Source: Wuchereria bancrofti
Lineage: Eukaryota; Nematoda; Chromadorea; Rhabditida; Onchocercidae
Direction: 5' to 3'
NCBI GenBank assembly: GCA_005281725.1
Contig: SSBO01000001.1
Coordinates: 7,610,399 to 7,674,398 of the forward strand
Length of the DNA: 64,000 nucleotides
Shown: in pieces, positions 45,401-58,500 of the stretch
Numbering within the stretch: position 1 is the stretch's first letter
Layout: each line of letters starts with the position of its first letter
Notes under the pieces: model-generated
The model's input: only the letters and a program-made list of their open reading frames with translations
What the model was told of the DNA's origin: nothing
The model's database searches: none
Position numbers and translations under genes: made by a program

Positions 45401-45500
45401 TGAAATCAATGAATATATCAAGCGCTTTTGTGCGTTCTAAGCATATCACTGGAAATGATACAGTGTCACATAATTGTCCTTCCATTATTACTTTTGTCAT
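42468..45500 (-). CDS. jmjd4: JMJD4-type JmjC protein-lysyl hydroxylase
   Basis: Fe(II)/2-oxoglutarate oxygenase; human JMJD4 hydroxylates a lysine in translation termination factor eRF1. Six exons: 45275-45500, 44419-44623, 44199-44339, 43676-43919, 43141-43293, 42468-42776; phases close to give 425 residues. The N-terminal block LKNQPCRMYSKAIAKWKSRR is followed by YVKDWHFQQ and then LGDYRFVYFGAKNTW. The JmjC core is TPFHVDVMNSYSWSANICGR with iron ligands His195 and Asp197, and GEIVFVPSNWYHQVHNL with distal His267. ISINHNFVNASN follows. The C-terminal exon is unusually rich in cysteine (ten in 102 residues, including ECWIC, TNCAC and VCNNC) compared with the vertebrate protein. All metal ligands are intact. 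The start is the first ATG of the open frame. Confidence 0.93.
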
Positions 45501-46498
45501 TTACCACTAATATCTGTAAAAAATTCGTTTAAATTCAAATTTAGTTTACCCCTCTTCATATACTATTTCGAAATTTGTGAAGACAGGAAAAAAATACATT
45601 ATTAGCAACACTAATATTTTAAATTTCAGTGTTATTCGTTTCACTTCCTAGCATTATTTACATTTTAAATTTCAATATCCATCTAATCATATTGATAGCT
45701 TTAAGTTATAATTTTTCTTTTCCTTTTTTTTTTTTGAAAATACATTCTCGAAATAATAAATCATGTCTACATTCTAATTTCAATTAAATGATTTTGCGAT
45801 TTTTATGTTCATTTCAAAGAGTAAAAAATAACAAATGAAAACAGTACTAATATGATGGAGACAACAAAGATTGATGAAAATTTATAATATAATACGTTTG
45901 CAGTGGTTGTGAGAAAACATACAAATAAGTGATTCCTAAAATAGTACGAAGAGTAGTGATTAAGAGTGAATGAAAAATTGTAAGCACTACGAAGAGAATG
46001 CAGTGATGACTGATGTAATTCTCATAATAAGCAGAAAAGTGTAGTGATGGGAAGGAAGTGAGGTGATGAATGTGCAAGTTTACAGTCATAGATTACACTA
46101 ATTAATAAATGCTTAATTAGTAATTAGCAAGTAGAGTGTCGAACGTTGCGCAAAATGCTAATAAAACAATCAAAAAGGCTCAAGAATTGACTGTTAGCAA
46201 AAAGGTTGTAATTCAAGTTGCCAAGAGAAACAAAGAAGTTCAGTTTGCTTAAGTATTATACAATTTACACTCTAAATTATTAATTGAGCATCTCTTAATC
46301 AGTTATTTAATTAATAAATATTGAAGGAATGATGAAGTGTCGAAATGGTGGGATTTGTTAATTAGATGCTTAATTAATAGTTAGCTTTTTGTTTTTTTTA
46401 CTTCTTCGTTTTGTCTTTTTCAATTTTGCTAATCAATTCAATTATATTTTTGTAGGAAGTGAAATTGTAGGTGTTCACGTAAAATTTCAATTGATTTA
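45501..46498. other. divergent intergenic region (JMJD4 / COMM-domain gene)
   Basis: AT-rich, about 1 kb. Presumably holds two promoters. No clear element seen. Confidence 0.6.
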
Positions 46499-49400
46499 AT
46501 GGATGTGAATGTGAATCCGGATCTTATTACTGGTTTGTTTCTTCGTTTCTATCCAGTCTTGTCAGAAATGCAAAATGTTAATCAGTTTGGGAAATTTTTA
46601 TACAAATTATTTTACAGAATTCATATTATCCTTCAAGTGTGCGTAGTTTATATTTTCCTTCTACTTTATCTTTCCGAAGAAATAACTCATTTGTAGGTTT
46701 TTTTTTTCAAAAAAAGTAATTTATATTTAACATATCTAAATATTAATTCTCATGGACATAAATTTTTTTTATTAGAATTTACTTGTCTACAATAATCTAT
46801 TTGTGCTTATCCACATATGTTATAAATCTTTCATTCTTAAAATTTTGCTTCAAAGTTTTCGTTAGCTGATGCATGTATAATGAGATCTCTGGAATTATTT
46901 TAGCTTTGGATAATTTATATGGTTTTGTTTGTATGAATCGCATTTTAATCATTTCATTAAATTTTAATTTGGATACATTTCAGTTTTATGTTTCTTTTTT
47001 AAGAAGTATGGTGGTGTGTAAGGACGAGAACTGTATTTGATGATGAATGCATAAATGTCGATGCGAAGTTAATGAAAGAGTTATTTTCTGTGTTGGAAGA
47101 ATTGAATCGGCTAACGAAACATGATGATCCTAATTCTGTACTGGAGCGTAGCAATTTTTCCGATTTGGTTCGTTGTAATATGATTTCATAAAATAAAGAA
47201 TATGTAGTAGACATACTTTTTCAATTTTTCGATACATAAAAACGTACTAACGTTGAAAATCAATTTTTTAAATGTACTTATCATTTAGCATTAATTTTCT
47301 TCCACAGAATAAGCAACATATGTTACGCTTGTGGCATGCAAAACCGGATAACGATATGAAATGGGGTATTGATGTGGTTGTGGCTAATTCGAACATTCGA
47401 AAGAGCCTTTATCCGAAGGTTTGGTTGATTATTGATGGGGAGGAAATTGAAATGAATTTGGAAGTTTTTGCTAAATTAAGGTAATGATTTATATTTTCAA
47501 TGATAAGTGCTTTTTTTTGTTGCAGCAGAAGTTCTAAAGTTTTTAAATTTTCCAGAATTTGCGTTGCCTGATTCCAGGTGAAAAATTGCTTTGTTTAATG
47601 AAATACTAACCCTTATAAAGCAATAATCCATTGAAGTCTAAAAAAAGTTAACCATTATCTTAAATATTGTGCTAAGTAAGCTTTTTCAGATTTGAGGTCT
47701 CGCGAGCACTGAACCGGATTGATCACTACGCATAAGTGTCAGCTGAAATATCCTCTTATTTCATAGTATATATTTGTATTTGTAGCGTATATTCGGTTGA
47801 AACATACGCAAGCTTTTAATTAAATTTTAATTAACTAGACTAAACTATCATTATCTTTAAATTTATCCGATCAGTCAATTATGGATGCTATGATTTGCAT
47901 ATAATTCTGTCAAAAAAAAAACATGGAATATATTTCTATTTTTATCGATTAAAATTTTTTCTTCCATGATGAAATGGAACTTCGTCTGTTCCTATATAAT
48001 TCCCTGATTATCTCGGTTGTTCCTTTTGATCTCTTTTAACCTTCTGAATCTTTTATTTTAATTTGCGATTTCTCCCGAAAGATTTCTGGAGACCATTTGT
48101 GCAACAACAGACCGTTTTTATATCTGTTTTTGTTACAGAAGTTTAGAAGGCTTTCTTTCTGTAGTTTCGTTTAGTATAATTCATCAAATAATGGACTAGA
48201 ACAAATTTAATATATTTAAATAATTTGCTCTCGAAATAAGGCTAATTCCAGCAAAAAACTACCTGAATATGCATATAAAATATTAATTTATTCGTTCAAT
48301 CATTTGCATTTGTCTTTCTTTTTATCTAACATTTATTTTCGGATTTAATCATATTTATTGGAGGTATAAGCCGGTTCTTTCCAAAGGTATAAGCCGGTGT
48401 GTATTTTATTGATGAGTGCTAGTTTGTTGTACATGCTTAATATCCTTTTATTTTTTTTTTGTAATTGAAGTTGAAAATATTAAAACTTTTAAGCACCAAA
48501 AATTTCCTACAAGGAATTACAATCATTTTCGAATGGAAAAACCTAGAATTGTATGTTTCATCAAAGAAGCCATAAAAAGTGATGAAATGCAAATAGAGAA
48601 TTTTCTTGAAAGGTCATAACTTTGCTAAAATCAATTTAAATGTCTTGTTAGCATAAGAGAATTTTAATGTTTCAGAAACACTTTACCTAAAGCTGATAAA
48701 ATCCAGCTAAATCAAAGAACGACAGTTTAGGTGATTCCCTATGCTTGTCGCGGAACTCGAAATAATTTACATAATATGTAATAATATTGCATTACACCTG
48801 TAAAACCAAAAGTTGTCTTATTTCACGTAGGGAAGCATTTATGTCGTATTTATTTTTGAAATAGATTATTTACACGGTATCAGCTTCTTATTTAGTTGAA
48901 ACAATTTCAATTTAATTAAGTTTCTTTCTGACAAAAATTTCAATGACAAGAATTTAAATGGTTTTTTTTCTAAACAATGTCAAATCATTTATTCACAATT
49001 TATTTATACTTCATTTGTGTAATTGTTTTTGTGTTATGTTTAATGAATATGAAATATGAATTAATGAAATATTGTCTTTTCAGAATTTTTATACCTATTG
49101 GAATCTACTTTTTTTCTGCACTTCTGAAAACTAATTCTTTGCAGTTTTATGGTAAATTTCTTGACATAACTTCTGAAAATTATCACCGGGTATTTTGATT
49201 AATGGTAAAAACTCATGTACAATGGAAATAAATGCTTTGTAAAATTTCTCAACGAATCAGTAGTAACATTTTGCAGAAAAAATAGAAATTTAAAAGTGAA
49301 ATTTTTACTAAAGGAATTATTGCCATGTTAAAAATTGTAAGATGAGGACGTAACAGAGCAGAAATTAAATTTTTAAAATACTGGTATTTTAACAACAAAT

Positions 49401-50801
49401 AAATGATATGAATGTAAAACAAATGGTAACAATTTCCAGCTGTAAAATTACGTTTCAATTGAAAAACTTTCGTGTCAGGTTTTAAAAATCCATAAATTCA
49501 CATATGTTTCATTTATAAACTTGAATATATGCAAATTAAATATATTTAAAGTTTTGGTGATGTGTTGATGGCAAAATGCAAACTTTCGTTAGATTTAAAA
49601 GGGAAGGAATGAATAAATATTTTCATTAATTAATTGTGGTATCTGTTTAGTTATTATTTCACAGTTATCCACTTTGAAAGAAAATTAGATTAGAAAACTT
49701 GTAACATAGGTAATTTATCGGATGAAATGATAAAAAAATAAAAGAAGAAAATAGAATGAAGCAAAAAAGAAAGGTAAAAATTAGAAATAAAATGAAGGAA
49801 AATTAAAATGGAAAGGGTGTAATGATAATTGTTTTTTTGCACTTCAATAACATTTTTTCAAATTTTGATGCTGTCGGCAAATAGGCCGAAAGTATTGATA
49901 CAGTAACTAGAGAAAGGGATTGTATATAATGTATAAAGGATCTTATTGTTAATAAAGAAACAAGGGAGGGCGCTAACAGGCAACACAAAAGTGGGAAAGG
50001 AGCAACCAGATAATAAAAGAGCAAATTAACGATGTGGATTTGATTTCAACAAAGAGGCGCTCTCAGCGGTATAAGCAGAGCAATTTCTTATTATGGATAT
50101 TACACCGGGTCGACGACGGGTTGGCGGACGGTGGTGTTAGGGAGCGCTTAGGTCGCGTTAGAGAGGAACGGTTAGGAGGACGAGTAATAGGGATTCGCTC
50201 TTAGGACACCAATAGGACGACGCGTTTATAGGACATTTTAACTGATAGACGGATAATTTTTGGTTACTAACGGCGACAAACAAGAAAAGGTTTAATTACC
50301 CGAGTTTGAGATTAAACGACGTGATTTCGACGAAGAGAAATTCAACGAGTGGAGAAATACAAATGCAAGAACAATATTCTTGCAATAAACGACGACAAAC
50401 AAACGATCAGACCAACGACAGTTACGACACTCAACGACAATCCAAGGATTAAGAAGAAAGTAGGAAACAATTAAATAAACAGATAATCGTCCCTTATATA
50501 TAAAAAAAAGCAGGGAAATTATCTTTTTTCCTACAGATGCCTTGTTTGTAACAGAAATGCAACTCAGTTATAGAACAGTATTTTAATTGGCATTTATTCT
50601 ATTTATTAACATTATCATTTATGTTTGTTGTTCTCTTTAAATAGTTTAAATTTGGAAGAGCAAGCAAATGCCCACTTTTTTCGAAAGGTTAAAAGGTTAC
50701 ACGAAGTTTCTGTATTTATTTTTAAAGAATTGTATTTGCGGAACAAAAAGAATTTTAAGATATATTATGATAATTTATGTATAATTTGTAATATTGTTTG
50801 A
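46499..50801 (+). CDS. COMM-domain (COMMD-family) protein
   Basis: COMMD proteins form the Commander/CCC complex for endosomal recycling. Three exons are well supported by phase: 47004-47167, 47308-47480 and 50645-50801. The COMM domain reads KWGIDVVVANSNIRKSLYPK, then VWLIIDGEEIEMNLEVFAKL, with the typical Trp, Asp, Pro and final Leu pattern. The last exon supplies a charged helix (EEQANAHFFRKVKRLHEV). A first exon at 46499-46532 (MDVNVNPDLIT, donor G|GTTTGT) fits the phase and would give 175 residues, a normal COMMD length, but it is the weakest part; a longer reading of that exon does not match in phase. The last intron is 3.16 kb and contains an LTR-like island. Which COMMD paralogue this is cannot be told. 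Confidence 0.6.
49873..50480. mobile_element. candidate LTR-type retroelement remnant (solo-LTR-like)
   Basis: A stretch far richer in G+C and CpG than all its surroundings. It begins TGTCGGCAAATAGGCCGAAA, containing the inverted pair TCGGC/GCCGA, followed by a TATATAATGTATAAA box and an AATAAA signal within about 100 bp. It then runs through CGAC/GACGA-rich sequence to about 50440-50480. This order resembles an LTR with promoter and poly(A) signal, perhaps of the BEL/Pao group. No gag or pol reading frame and no clear target-site duplication was seen. Confidence 0.35.
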
Positions 50802-51157
50802 ACTTGATTTTTAACTTAAATTTTTTTGAAAATTTTTGTTACTAATAGCTGTAGCAAGAAATGTTTGCCTTAATCGTTGTTGGATATAATAATATAGTTT
50901 GTCTTTAACTGTTCATTTTCTAAGTTTCCAATTTTATTACTTATTTATATTTCAATCTAATTTATCTGACTTATTCCTGTTCCTTTTTTTTGATTAAAAT
51001 TTGCTTCATTTGGAATTTAAATAATAATTTCTTCATTTTCGCCATTATATTAGATAATTTGACTGGAACGTACTACAAAAAAAAAAAAATGGGGTGGAAA
51101 TGATATAAGAATTCAGTGTGTCATTTCCGATATGTTATAATTATTGCCATTTTCAGT
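50802..51157. other. convergent spacer (COMM-domain gene / ShK gene)
   Basis: About 360 bp of AT-rich sequence between two 3' ends. Nothing recognised. Confidence 0.6.
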
Positions 51158-53206
51158 TTAACAAAATTTACACGTCCGTGCGCACTGCTGTTTCATAACA
51201 TTAAAGTATAGGAGATTTTGGCACAGATGCGCAACGAACGCACAGTTTGATCGACCATTTGCTCCAACTCGATCAAAACAACCTGTGATGATATTGAAAT
51301 ATTAATTTGTTAGAGTAAAAAATGGAAAAATTTGTGTTAAAATAGCAATTTTATTCCATTTACTCGATGACACTTCTTAAATAGCATTTATGTAAAGTTA
51401 ATTGAATTTGTTTATTTAGTTACTAAATTGTTTAAGCAAATAGTTGATTTTTTTTATTTCTGTAATTTCTGTGTTCCATTTTGTTAATTACTGTTTATTT
51501 TCTTCTGTGCAATAATTCCAATTACTTTTATTGAAGAAGTATTATCGAGTAAATGAAATCAAATTATCATTTTAACACAAATTTAACACAAAATTTCACA
51601 AATTTAAAATTAAATAAAAGTAGGATTACCTGGTATCGGTGGTAGCAACGTGGAAGTAATACTTGGACAGCGATTACACGTACGTGGACATTGTTTTGTC
51701 ATTAAATTGTAATAAATAGGATTGTTACAGAGATGTGCACGTGATGGACAATCACTGAAACCACCTAATGGGCTATAATCGAAACATGTTGGGTTTGTTG
51801 TTATCACTGAAATTCTTTTTATTTTAATTTATTTAATTTTAAATAAAATTTTGGATAGGATTAAAATTTACCATCGAAATCAGAAATATTACTTCAAAAA
51901 CAAAAACATTAAAAGTTAGTTCCAAAATCGTTTCCATACTAAAGTGGTGTAACTTCTTCATTGCTAATCGTCATATTTTGTGCAGCAATTCATTAATTTA
52001 CTTTCAGTAAATTAAAATCCATTGTTTATTTTTTTCTTTCATTTACTTATTTGCAATAACAATATATTATTTACGTTAGTAACCTTTTTTAAAAATGTTT
52101 CGTTTTTGTGGCTATTTATTAACGATTTTTTAGTTTTGTTAGTTTCTAAGTGTTATTTTTATTCACTTATATTCGTGTTGAAACCCATTTGTGATTTCAT
52201 CTATAACTATCAATCATAAATTATATAATAAGAAAAATAAATTTATATGCAACAATTTTTGATCGCTTTGTTTTCTCTTTTTCATCAAAAATACTTCATA
52301 TCATTAGAGATGAAATGAACATATTGCAGTGATAATAATTATCTTCTGCTCTTATCAGTGATCAATTGCATTATGCATTATTTTATTAAAATCATCACTC
52401 CTGTTTTTAATTATGATAATTTGTTTATACTTACAATAAATGAATTTTGTTAAAATTTGCAGCGGAAAAAGGAATGAAACGACAAAGAAATAAGATAAAA
52501 TATTCCAACAAAAAAAAACGTCAAAACATACTCTTTGTTGTACTCGCTAATAAATCAAAACAGTTGTCAACTACACACGTTAAATTTTTTTCACATATAC
52601 CATTAAGACAGGCTGGAAATGTATTCAAAAATTTCTTGAAATTTAATTTATTTCAAAAACCGTGGAATGAAACATTGCACTTACATTTGACAACTTTACA
52701 AATATTCTCATCGTCATTTTTATCAGTTATCAATTTTCAATAATTTCACTTCAAATTACAAATCACTCAACTTAGATTTTCGTGCTATCATAGCTATTTG
52801 TCACTTATTCGAATATTTTCATTCCTTCTTTTTTTTAAAATGAAATACCCAAAATTTTTAACGAAATACTATAAACTTACGCCCATGAGCTGGATAACAT
52901 TGATTTTGATAGCACAGCTCATTTTTATAACATCTTCTTGACGTCCCATTTAAACAGTCTTAATTAAAACTTGAGGTTCAAATTCAGAGATTTTAGCTAA
53001 TAAATTTTTTGACAAATTAAACTCAAAATTTCGAAAATTTGCTTAATATTATCGAAAAAGAAATTTATCCCAACAAACATTATAACATATTATAATCTAT
53101 TTCTGATGAAATAAACAAAATTCATTATTAAAAGTCAATTGTAACCTGATTTTGAGCTTCCAACTAGTATGAAAAGAATGGTAATAGGATAATAAAGAAT
53201 AGCCAT
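51158..53206 (-). CDS. Small secreted cysteine-rich protein with two ShK domains
   Basis: Four exons: 53146-53206, 52881-52958, 51630-51806, 51158-51282; phases close to give 146 residues. Exon 1 encodes Met plus a hydrophobic run and a small-residue end (GSSKS), a clear signal peptide of about 20 residues. Exon 2 carries four cysteines (DCLNGTSRRCYKNELCYQNQC). Exons 3 and 4 each carry one ShK domain with six cysteines ending RTCNRC and RTCKFC. A Pro/Ser/Thr linker (SITSTLLPPIPGNPT) joins the two. ShK domains occur in worm astacins, tyrosinases and surface or secreted proteins, and related peptides can block potassium channels. No enzyme domain is attached here. Extracellular location is well supported; a host-directed or cuticle role is only inference. 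No family name is assigned. Confidence 0.85.
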
Positions 53207-53672
53207 TTATTTAATAGCAATAACTTCTTTTTAAAAGAAAAAAATTAATGGATGAAATTTATTTTTTACATTCATTTTATACACATTTATGTTAGTAATG
53301 TTTTTTCAACGTTCGACTACCCTTTTTCTTTTTCTATTTTTCTTTTTTTTTGTTTATTACCAAATAGGAAATGAATTTTTCTCACTGCAACTATCAAAAC
53401 ATTTGCCAAATTGCTTATGCGTAAAAATATGTTTACTTTGTCATTAATCAGTTTGTTAATAGTAATACTATTATTACAAATATTGAAAAAATCAAATGGC
53501 ATGAAAAGTTCTCTTTTTTGTTCAAAATTACAATTGGATAAATATTATAATATTGCATAACATTGATGAATCAGATGTGATCAATTAAAACAGCTAAGCA
53601 AATATTTTTGTTTCTTGTTTTTTAAATATAACTTTGGCTATTTTTCATTTCATTTTATGATTTATCATGATT

Positions 53673-53841
53673 ATGATTTATTATTATTGTTATTATTATT
53701 ATTATTACTATTATTATTATTATTACTATTATTATTATTACTATTATTATTGTCATTTTATTATTATTATTGTTATTATTGTTATTGTTATTGTTATTAT
53801 TATTATTATTGTTATTATTATTATTATTATTATTATCATCA

Positions 53842-53878
<37 letters not shown>

Positions 53879-53881
53879 TAT
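53673..53881. repeat. ATT/TTG trinucleotide microsatellite (about 210 bp)
   Basis: An interrupted (TTA)n array with TTG, CTA and ATC variants. Long open frames of poly-Leu, poly-Tyr or poly-Asn over it come from the repeat, not from a gene. Confidence 0.95.
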
Positions 53882-54895
53882 TATTAATTATTAGTTTTAA
53901 CAATACAACAAATACAATACAACAAATATGCTACAAATAATTCTTCTGATTTTATTACCCGAGAGGATGAAATGAATAAGTTACATTATTCTGCTATTTT
54001 TGTTGGTTTTTAGGGTTTTTTTTTGTTAGGAAGTTAATTTTGGCTAGCAAATTCGGCAGCTTTTTTTTAGTGCTACATCACAGACAATAAACATGTAATT
54101 GAATTGAATCACATATAAGTTAATTGAAATATGAAATTCTTTATTGTTTTATGTTATAGTACCATCTGATATTTTGATTCAACGACTTCATCTGAAGTTG
54201 GAAATTTCCAATTTTTATTGTTAAATGCATTTCACGCTTTTTATACTTATCGTTTTAAATTCTTTGATTATCCGGAATATACACAATTCATTTTCTGCAT
54301 ACTTTTTTTTATGATGATATATGCATAGAAGAAATGAACTGATGTAATCCATGCAATGTTTTAACTGATTACATTGATTTAATCTTGATAATCAAAACTA
54401 ATAATATTTCCATCACAATATGAAATGCATTTTCAAAATGTTAGTTTTTTTCCGGACATCATGATAACGTGACCAATTACAGTGCTAATTAATAATTATC
54501 AAAGAGTAATTGATAGTAGTATCACAGTCCCTACTTCCAAACCTTTTTTTTTGTTGTTATTAAGTGTAAAGAATATTCATATTCTGCTATTCTGTTTATT
54601 TCCTTTTTTAAAAAACAATCATAAAACTATTTAGGAAAGGTTTTCTTTTCACTTAAATAATTCAGTAATTTTCTAAATTCACTTTTGTTATTTTGCAACC
54701 AAAAAGTGAAATGAGAGAAAGTTTTATTCGTATTTTATGAAATATAATTTTCTTTTTTTTGTTTTGCTTTTGCAAATTGTGCGCTTCATAAGGTAGTTCA
54801 TATTATGAATGACAACAACGGGGAAAGATAGAGTGACGTAGACGAATTAAATATACACGATGTTACTATTGCTATGCTGACAATAATAATGACGA

Positions 54896-55091
54896 CGGTA
54901 ATGCGCTAATCAACTGGTATAAGTAACAGTAATAATTATAACGATAATGACAATGACAAAATAATAGTAATAATAGCGATAATAAAAATTGTGATAATAG
55001 TAAAAATTAATAATGATAGTAATAATTAATAACAAAAATAATAATAATTAATAATAATAAATTACTAATAATTAATAATAATAATAATAGC
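54896..55091. repeat. imperfect AAT-rich microsatellite
   Basis: Irregular AATAATAAT and GATAATAAT repeats, complementary in sense to the TTA array 1.2 kb upstream. Confidence 0.85.
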
Positions 55092-55521
55092 AAATAGTCG
55101 GCTGGAACAATTGATATACATAAAATCAATTAACACAACCATCCTGAAATTCTTTGTCTTTTCATTAGCTTTTTGAGAAGCTAATGAAAAACCAGCTTCA
55201 AGCTGAACTGAGGAATGATCTTCATAAATCAATTACAGTGAGCAAAACTAAACTCAACATAAATCTTTAATTGCCCCATATGGCGAAGCATTAAAACTAT
55301 GTCTTAGTACAATAAAAGTACCTTAAATATCCTAAAAATTTAGTACCATAAAACAGTGAAAAAAGTTGCATAAATAAAAGCTACCATTTCATTACACCCG
55401 CAGTTGTATCACAAATAAAAAAGGAAAAGGTATTGTAGGGATCCTATAATAACTTAAGTACCGAAATATTAAGATATTAACAGGTTGAAGTAGAAAACAA
55501 ACAACATTACGAGAAAATATT

Positions 55522-58500
55522 TTAAAATATACTCGGACATTTAGACCAATCACCAATTTTCTTCATCTTCCAATATTCACCGGTAAATACATGTATCAAA
55601 GCACCCGTTTCTTCGTGTTGATCTTTTTTAAACCATAATGGTTTATATTCTTCAAATGGTTCACCTGAAGCAAAATGGTAAAATAATCAATCTTCAAGAA
55701 TAATGAACTCTTTTAATAAAAAATCAAATCATTTCACAGCTCATCTTTAATCATTAAGTCATAATCCTAAAAGAGGATTGAAGTTGTAAAGTTAATGTCA
55801 ATGCAATGAAAACCCATATAAGAATATCACACTACTTTCAGAATATATTTACCATTCTTAAATTCTCTTGATAAATAAAAAATTTATAAAAAGAATTTAA
55901 AAAACAAAAAACAAAGAGCAACGAAAAGAAATTGAAATAAGTCTCGTCATCCACATATAAATAAGGGAAAAGGCATTATGTTTGAAACAATTTTGTAATA
56001 TTGCAATGATAAGAAATACCTTTTTGTAAAGCTTTTTGTGCTAAAATTTCTCGTTCTCGACGAACAGCACGCTGCTTCTCCTCAATTTTTACTTTCATTT
56101 CATTTGCTTCATTCCATTTTCCATCCTCCATTAATCGTTGATCAGGACGAAGTCGTGAATCTGTTGGAGCTACACCTTCTTCTGGTTCATTTAATTCAAT
56201 TGCCAATTTTGTGAAATAATACATCTTCTCACTATTTTCTCTGAAATTTTGATCACATATAGTCTGAAGAGGAAATCAAAAAATAAGAAAAAAAAAGAAC
56301 TTCAAAATTAAGAAAATTAAACACTTGTTGCAATAGGAACTAATTTTTATTCATGAACATTACAAGATTTCTGTTGGATATTAGAGGAATCAAGACATTT
56401 TGTTGTCCGATTTCTCGAGAAAATTAGTTTTCACTGTGAAATAGTGATCATGAAATCAAATGCTAAAAAATTTCTATGCAAATAACACACATTGGTGAAT
56501 TGATCGTCCAGATTCGATTTGGTGTATCCGTCTCAAAGCGTGCATTCTCACCAGTGTTAACTTCATTTGTGACCTTAAGTATATCCAAATAGCTATCCCA
56601 GATACCTTGGATAAGCCAGTGGACTTCCCCAATTGGATTTTTCACGAAACCAGCTATCTTCAACAGTAAAATTTTCTTGAAATAAACAGCAGCAAGAATG
56701 ATTTTAGTACAAAAAAACCTAATTACATATACGTAAATTTTATAGTGTTAGTTACAAAAATGGAACTCAACAATCCATGTTCTCTTTACCTAGAGATTCA
56801 ATTGCTCGGGATTTTTTTTTTAACATAAACCCAATACAAGTCATTGCAATAAACAGATAATTTAAAGATTTCCTGATTCAAGCATTTTTTTTTCCTACAA
56901 TTTACAAAGCATAAATTATAAGAACAAAGAAAACCTTTCGCGGAGGTTCACGCGAAAAATAGCTGTATGGATGGAACTTCAAGATACATTTATCACCAGT
57001 TTTGTGATTTTCAATCAACATCTCACCGTGATTATCTATCCATAGTTTGCCTACGATAATGTTATGTACTGTGGTAGTAACTTTCTTATACGAATATTCA
57101 TTTCCGCTATCAAGAAACTGAAACAACGATTTTTCAATATAAATACAAGAAAATTATATTAGACACAAATCATATCTTGGAATGATTAATTTTAAACCAG
57201 TACAATTGACATTTCATATTAGTAATTAATACCAATTTACCTTAACATATGTATAACCGACAGGTGTTACCGATAAATATTTTCCACGAAATCGTGACGT
57301 CATCGAGAAGTCCTGGTGCAAAGTCCATTTACGGCCATCAGCATGATGTGCTGTTATTGGTGGATGATGACTTACCTGAAAATTTTATCGAAACTATCGT
57401 ATCGTATTTCATAGTATAGACGAAGTTTGGAAAATCTCCCATTAAAACAATTATAAAATTATATGAAATTTAAGGTCAGCAGGGAGTACCTCATCACATA
57501 GAGCATGATTCCATTTTAACTTAAACAGGGCAAAATCCAGAAACAAATTTATACCCACTTGTTCGGCAAAAGAGCGCCAACCAAGATCATCGAATCGATT
57601 ACACTCAAATGTTTCACCGAGTAATGGATTGAAAGGTTTCGTTGTACGATAACCCGTCGTCGAGTACGCACTAACTGCAAATGCTGCTACATAGCACATT
57701 TGCTCAAGTGAATCTGCCTTTTCTGCTCCTTCATCCAATAAGTAAGAATATTCGAGATCCTCAGAAATCCTTTGTAGCACAGAAAGTGGTTCATTAAAAT
57801 TCACCTACAAAAATTTAGATCACAAATGATAGATTTGTGTTATATCTCTGTGGAAGAGTGTCTACAATTATGGAATTATATTGCATGGACTATATCCAAG
57901 GAAGTTTGAATTTCTACAGCAATGCGTGCATTGAAAAAAGCAAATAAAAGCATGAATAATTTTGATCATTTATTTAATTATGACCTCCCTAATCATTATA
58001 ATCTCTTAGGCATCAGCATAACTTCTCGGTTATCCTACAACTGACAGTAAATTAGTGATTTTTTCCTTCTAAACAATCTGTGAATTTGAAAATTAGCATA
58101 CAGGCATCGGGATTTTACTCAATTCTTTGCCAATACAATTGCGCATAATAGACCACAAACTGATAGAAGTTTGTGGTCTTTCGGGTATTTTGGTACGACG
58201 CTGTCGTGAATGTTGGATTGTTGGAGCGAAACGGGTTAACCTGGTTTCCGACTGCAATAATATATTACTGTGTACTGTTACTGTTTCATTTTTAACAGTT
58301 TATGTAACGGATAGAATTAGAAATCTATACCTTTACTAATTTTGGATAAATAATTTCCGCATTAAATAATTTCGAATTTGTCACTTCACCAATAGATTCA
58401 GTCTGAGAAGAACTAGATTTTCTGAAAGATGAAAATAAAATTAACGACACGGTGCTATTTCAAATAATAATTCTCAACGTTTACGCAGCAGTATGCTCTT

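Larger units (their letters stand above)
53207..55521. other. intergenic with AT-rich microsatellites
   Basis: Between OSBP and the ShK gene on the same strand. Apart from the simple repeats and a 12-bp-arm hairpin at 55159-55190 (TTTTCATTAGCT and its complement) nothing was recognised. Confidence 0.6.

Noticed and set aside
46533..46696. Extending the COMM-domain first exon to the full 65-residue open frame
   Set aside because: None of the donors near its end fits the phase of the next supported exon; only an early donor (G|GTTTGT) does.
53615..53903. Open frames of poly-Leu, poly-Tyr, poly-Asn and poly-Ile on both strands
   Set aside because: They lie over a trinucleotide microsatellite; composition alone explains them.
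58150..58179. 12-bp-arm inverted repeat AGACCACAAACT ... AGTTTGTGGTCT
   Set aside because: It lies inside an OSBP exon and encodes conserved-looking protein (RPQTSISLWSI), so it is most likely a coincidence of coding sequence rather than an element.
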